From NCBI GenBank assembly GCA_031271275.1, contig JAISWA010000140.1, positions 1-7,418 on the forward strand: a stretch of 7,418 nucleotides of DNA, read 5' to 3'. Source of the DNA: Clostridiales bacterium (GTDB lineage: Bacteria; Bacillota; Clostridia; Lachnospirales; WQUN01). Of the stretch, positions 5,401 through 7,418 are shown piece by piece (position 1 is the first letter of the stretch; every line of letters begins with the position of its first letter). The notes under the pieces are model-generated. The model was not told where the DNA came from, ran no database searches, and saw only the letters and a list, made by a program, of their open reading frames with translations. A program made the translations under genes and the position numbers.

Positions 5401-7418
5401 CGTAATATCGTCAAGGGTCATAAAGTCAAAGTCGGAGGACATGCCGAGGTCGGTATTGTCGGGCGAGGGATCGACTTCATAATTGATCGACTTAACATTC
5501 ATAAAATAAACGTCGGGGTAGCGGAAATCTACTTCGGACAAACTGATATCCCCCTGCACGTCGGCGGTGGTGGTGGACTGGCGGGCGGCAAGCACGTCGA
5601 AGTTAATTTCCGCGTAATACACCATCTCATCCGGCTCAAGGGACAACCTGTCCCTGCGCAGTTTTAACTCCTGTTTCTGCGCGTTGCCGGGGAGCGGTTC
5701 ACCGAACTCGTCGGTGTAGGTCACAAGTAAACCTACGTTCTTGTTGCTTGGGTCGGAGGACTCAATCACCATCCTTATTTTTTTATAGATGCCAAAGGCT
5801 TCAATATCCAAGTCGGTAGGCTTGGTGGAAAGGTTAAGCTCATAATTGATGATTAACCGGTTATTGGAGGAATCCGCAAGGAATTTGCGGATATTATCCT
5901 CCTTGCCGATTTCCCACGAGGGCGTGAAGGTAAGGTTCGCCACTTCACCGCCGGGGTAGGCTTCAAGCGGTTTCAGTTTGTAATCGCCTACGGTAAAGTC
6001 GCGGGGAACGCTTATTTCCGGCGAGATTGGACCCGGCGTATAATCAATTTCCTGCGATATATAGTCAGGCGTTGAGGAATCCCCCGGTTGGGCAAGGTAA
6101 AAATTAACCACATAGGAAAACCTTCCGTCAGACGAGGCTATCGGAAGCATGATGGGTCTTTGTCCCGTACTTTCGATATAGTCACGGTTTGGCGGCACGC
6201 GACCGTCGGTGCGCAGGGCGAGGTACCACCCGTACTTGCTGTTATCGTTGTTTCCGCCGCCGGCGGTATTCATATTGTAGGGGATGATTTCCAAATAACG
6301 TTTACCGTCAAGGGGCGAAGTCACGTTATAGTCCAAAAATGTGTAAAATTTTACCCCGCTCAAGCTCGTGTTGCGCATATCAATCTTGTTCTTGTCTATG
6401 TTACCCGGCGCGAAAAGTGTCAGATACGCGTCGCTGTATTTAAGGCTCGGGTCCAAACCGTCTACCCGCAGACGCACGCGGTCGGCGGTTTCATTTGTCT
6501 GTCCCGTTTTTATAAGACGGGAAGCGTCCGATACCGTGACCGGTCTTCTGGAAGTCACGCTTTCGGGGGGTAATGAGTTGCCATCTGCCGGGTCAAACGC
6601 CGGAAGGGTGCCCGGGTCATTCAGCGTTACAATAAACTCATAGTTTTGGTCCGGGTGCGGAACCTGCAGTTCCACCTCAAAGCCTTCCGCCAGTTTGTCA
6701 TACTTTCCTGTCTGCTCGTCAAACATTTTGGGCAAATCAAACCGGATATCCATTCCCACGCCATCGCTGTCTGCGACGGGAGCGGCGGGCTTTACCGTGT
6801 CCTCATTGTTGCCGCCGAATATATTGGGCATTGGTATAGGGGCTGTGTTGTAATACGGCTCGTAGTCGTAGGTATTAGCGCGCTCTTTTTCCAGTAATTC
6901 CGGATTGGTATGGTCTACGCGGGTACCGCTCTCAAGCGTCGCGGCAAAGGGAATTACGCTTACGGTTTCCGGGTCAACCCCCAAAAAGATATACCGGTTT
7001 CCCCATCTGTCCGCGCCTTCTATCGGGAATGCGCCCGGGCCTTCTTTGCCGGCTATATTACCGGAACGGGAAGCGTCGTATGTTCTGCTCGGCCCGTAAT
7101 ATTCCAGTTGGAATTCATATATCTTTCCCCGGCTCAGCTTGTTTGTGTCAAAATAGAACTGCCCGTCCTGCCATTTAAAATGAACGTCCGTGTTGTTATA
7201 GACGAAGGAATACCCTTGATTGTCCGTAATATTAAAGCTCGGAGAGAGCCTGTTTAAATACCCGGGTGTCAGCATCGGGTCATTGGAGGGAATTAATGCG
7301 CCGGTGGGGGGGATTGGTCTCGCAAACCCCAAAAGCGGCGGCGCGGTGAGGTCATACCGTTCCTCATTGTTAACACGCCGGTCAAGCGGCGTGATGTTAT
7401 AATCCCGCGGGGAAAAAT
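2479..7418 (-). CDS. Giant FN3-repeat cell-surface protein with degenerate C-terminal SLH anchor (5' end outside window)
   Basis: The frame is open from the right edge (first full codon at 7416) to a TAG stop at 2481-2479, giving 1,645 residues, numbered here from 7416. A TTG at 7332 could be called as a start, but 28 sense codons precede it and no signal peptide follows it, so the true start lies outside. From N to C: an N-terminal FN3-like module (about 30-190), then FN3-like modules at about 211-375, 473-670, 673-890, 893-1053 and 1056-1170. They show the recurring strand motif TGL-x-x-N-x-x-Y (residues 317-324, 834-841 and 1136-1143 fit loosely) and proline-rich boundaries such as VPPPVNLTV (676-684). 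A beta-rich SLH-adjacent module (1213-1312), a helical stretch (1333-1412) and SLH-like repeats (1450-1645) follow. Only two cysteines were noticed (1049, 1527), fitting an exported protein. Role inferred: wall-tethered structural or adhesive protein; no enzyme motif was seen. The FN3 and surface calls are fairly firm, the ligand is unknown. Confidence 0.9.
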   Translation of the reverse strand, partial: FSPRDYNITPLDRRVNNEERYDLTAPPLLGFARPIPPTGALIPSNDPMLTPGYLNRLSPSFNITDNQGYSFVYNNTDVHFKWQDGQFYFDTNKLSRGKIYEFQLEYYGPSRTYDASRSGNIAGKEGPGAFPIEGADRWGNRYIFLGVDPETVSVIPFAATLESGTRVDHTNPELLEKERANTYDYEPYYNTAPIPMPNIFGGNNEDTVKPAAPVADSDGVGMDIRFDLPKMFDEQTGKYDKLAEGFEVELQVPHPDQNYEFIVTLNDPGTLPAFDPADGNSLPPESVTSRRPVTVSDASRLIKTGQTNETADRVRLRVDGLDPSLKYSDAYLTLFAPGNIDKNKIDMRNTSLSGVKFYTFLDYNVTSPLDGKRYLEIIPYNMNTAGGGNNDNSKYGWYLALRTDGRVPPNRDYIESTGQRPIMLPIASSDGRFSYVVNFYLAQPGDSSTPDYISQEIDYTPGPISPEISVPRDFTVGDYKLKPLEAYPGGEVANLTFTPSWEIGKEDNIRKFLADSSNNRLIINYELNLSTKPTDLDIEAFGIYKKIRMVIESSDPSNKNVGLLVTYTDEFGEPLPGNAQKQELKLRRDRLSLEPDEMVYYAEINFDVLAARQSTTTADVQGDISLSEVDFRYPDVYFMNVKSINYEVDPSPDNTDLGMSSDFDFMTLDDITPAEVPPPVNLTVRSGPEEAPPSLDVSYEIPSDALTRYFQNIYDSGRMVMVNLYVGQFEDTIKAAFYEGDERTVTPEERMSRNLSREVLYERFTPFTGEVNLAGYIDVLRGRDQPPATGVVRIAEIPVPVSGNIPGIENYWETNNDAISALSGGNIRTNLKLTGLDENQEYYLFADLTIAKVTTGAALTVEAPSNANTSIISEIVADTTRGTGNILTPEENIPPAPGNIWAPPEEVTEREATVYWDKVMPEENMPANIAIEYEVIRLRSYEMDEETEFKSVEPNFQKFLTGIDKSKEAVGWVTNGNSATMYNSSYAVQPNTDKYTYYPGSMDGDPVSLNDRTLMPNNIYFYYVRTVRVVAATEDGGTGKRLVSSWVRCTVTTELVKAPYDLKILNDRLDYNRLSEIIFQFDAPFVDMDGLGVRYDFYYELREDTGEWTAGQRLTNPLSHERKADLESMRFIYKLTGLKNNTLYWLRVRMYDRATGVYSMYTSPVQFKTDMNQQDYDDLISQDDWLYYLQGLLEDLLNNPYWVAEDTPSQLVAVYRPGDSFTGMLQAASDARIDLYNNGADSVTYYLPASSVKTANAAEKGFRSQYPDMDILMSPRMLNERDNAAMYAMDDFLKNKGISDYFIRVTVNRSDINELINEYPPLTKQTRVALEAVGTVPGVGSIAEWDASLFKNFAEIVDSRINDSNLRKSFLERVKSGDINNEEMVEYIESIVRSVKDELMRSVNRQLDTGGQGILSSRTELFTQLDAPMYLETKAVSETTYVNGFQSQSGHWVAQNVFDHLSGKAMVTQTPGTFIFAGNAVNIPGIDTVPQGGTISTFTAKYGLEDYLGGAGVDLNQNATRQMVAGCVARLAGAPKAAEPIGWISSNLNTSLSSRNAGGNVQVQEAASMIMALYEKKTGTAIDKMTIRNQSATHNMTGLDDRYTQAVRAALETGILSDADISPDGEINIRSLLDMLARLESKVKF
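2482..3069 (-). other. Degenerate SLH (S-layer homology) array, C-terminus of the upstream protein
   Basis: This codes for residues 1450-1645. SLH repeats normally begin with an HWA-type segment and end with TRAE followed by a helix ending ML-x-RL; they bind pyruvylated secondary wall polymers in Gram-positive bacteria. Here GHWVAQNVFDHL (1450-1461) resembles the opening. NATRQMVAGCVARL (1518-1531) aligns without gaps to the TRAE helix, keeping the Thr-Arg. VQEAASMI (1563-1570) matches the same helix with QVQE in place of TRAE. YTQAVRAALETGILS (1603-1617) and DMLARL (1634-1639) give the best match, but with NIRS in place of TRAE. The array ends six residues before the stop, a usual SLH position. 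Only one of three repeats keeps the Thr-Arg pair, so binding strength is uncertain. Confidence 0.68.
3181..3420 (-). other. Alpha-helical stretch between the beta modules and the SLH array
   Basis: Residues 1333-1412 are rich in Glu, Lys, Arg, Leu, Ile and Val and poor in proline after position 1337. Segments such as NLRKSFLERVKSGD (1364-1377) and MVEYIESIVRSVKDELMRSV (1383-1402) have hydrophobic residues spaced 3-4 apart, as in amphipathic helices. It stands out against the beta-rich modules on either side. It may be a stalk or a helical subdomain; no family was recognised. Confidence 0.5.
3481..3780 (-). other. Beta-rich SLH-adjacent module of the upstream protein
   Basis: Residues 1213-1312. 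It shows YYLPASSVKTAN (1245-1256), then DMDILMSPRMLN (1268-1279), then YFIRVTVNRSDIN (1301-1313). From memory of clostridial and Paenibacillus SLH proteins, modules with a V-x-LP-A-x-x-V-K-x-A segment followed by a strand ending in a proline and leucine often lie just before the SLH repeats. The position here, between the last FN3 unit and the SLH array, agrees. It is non-catalytic as far as can be seen; a spacer or wall-proximal role is inferred. Confidence 0.5.
3907..4740 (-). other. Pair of best-preserved FN3 modules in the upstream protein
   Basis: Residues 893-1170 hold the two most typical FN3 units. The first opens PPAPGNIWAPP (894-904), has a B-strand ATVYWDKV and ends MPNNIYFYYVRTVRV (1015-1029) and SSWVRCTVTTE (1044-1054). 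The second opens VKAPYDLKI (1056-1064) and ends TGLKNNTLYWLRVRMYD (1136-1152) and SPVQFKTD (1163-1170). The L-x-x-x-x-x-Y-x-x-x-V-R strand and the S-x-x-x-x-x-T close are FN3 hallmarks. The other modules in both proteins are longer and more diverged. Confidence 0.72.

Noticed and set aside
7330..7332. TTG at 7332 as start of the upstream gene.
   Set aside because: The frame is open for 28 more codons to the window edge, no Shine-Dalgarno site or signal peptide is present there, and the sequence on both sides is continuous module-like protein.

Overview
The window is almost wall-to-wall protein-coding on the minus strand. It holds two very large, co-directional genes for exported, fibronectin-III-like (FN3) modular surface proteins. 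Both are cut by the window edges. The upstream gene (2479..7418, minus) enters from beyond the right edge, is open for 1,645 codons and ends in a degenerate S-layer-homology (SLH) array. The downstream gene (1..2458, minus) starts 20 bases later with a clear ribosome-binding site and signal peptide. It stays open for 819 codons until it runs off the left edge. I checked the downstream frame by translating it codon by codon from 2458 to 2; it contains no stop.

The organism is most likely a Gram-positive anaerobe of the Firmicutes, probably class Clostridia. This is inferred from the lysine-started Sec signal peptide, the strong purine-rich Shine-Dalgarno site, the C-terminal SLH-type wall anchor preceded by the beta-rich module common in clostridial SLH proteins, roughly balanced base composition, and almost cysteine-free extracellular beta-sandwich proteins. 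Species or genus cannot be read from this sequence.

Layout, in transcription order (right to left): 7418-3907, a ladder of about six FN3-like modules; 3906-3781, an acidic linker; 3780-3481, a beta-rich module of the kind found beside SLH domains; 3420-3181, a helical stretch; 3069-2482, the degenerate SLH repeats and stop; 2478-2459, a short intergenic gap with the ribosome-binding site; 2458-2384, the signal peptide of the second protein; 2383-1, about five more FN3-like modules, one with a helical insertion.

The 20-base gap and absence of a terminator indicate one operon. The likely joint role is structural or adhesive at the cell surface: the first protein tethered to the wall by its SLH end, the second exported and either anchored by a C-terminus outside the window or held by the first. 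This is inference. No catalytic motif, RNA gene, mobile element, CRISPR array or defence system is visible.
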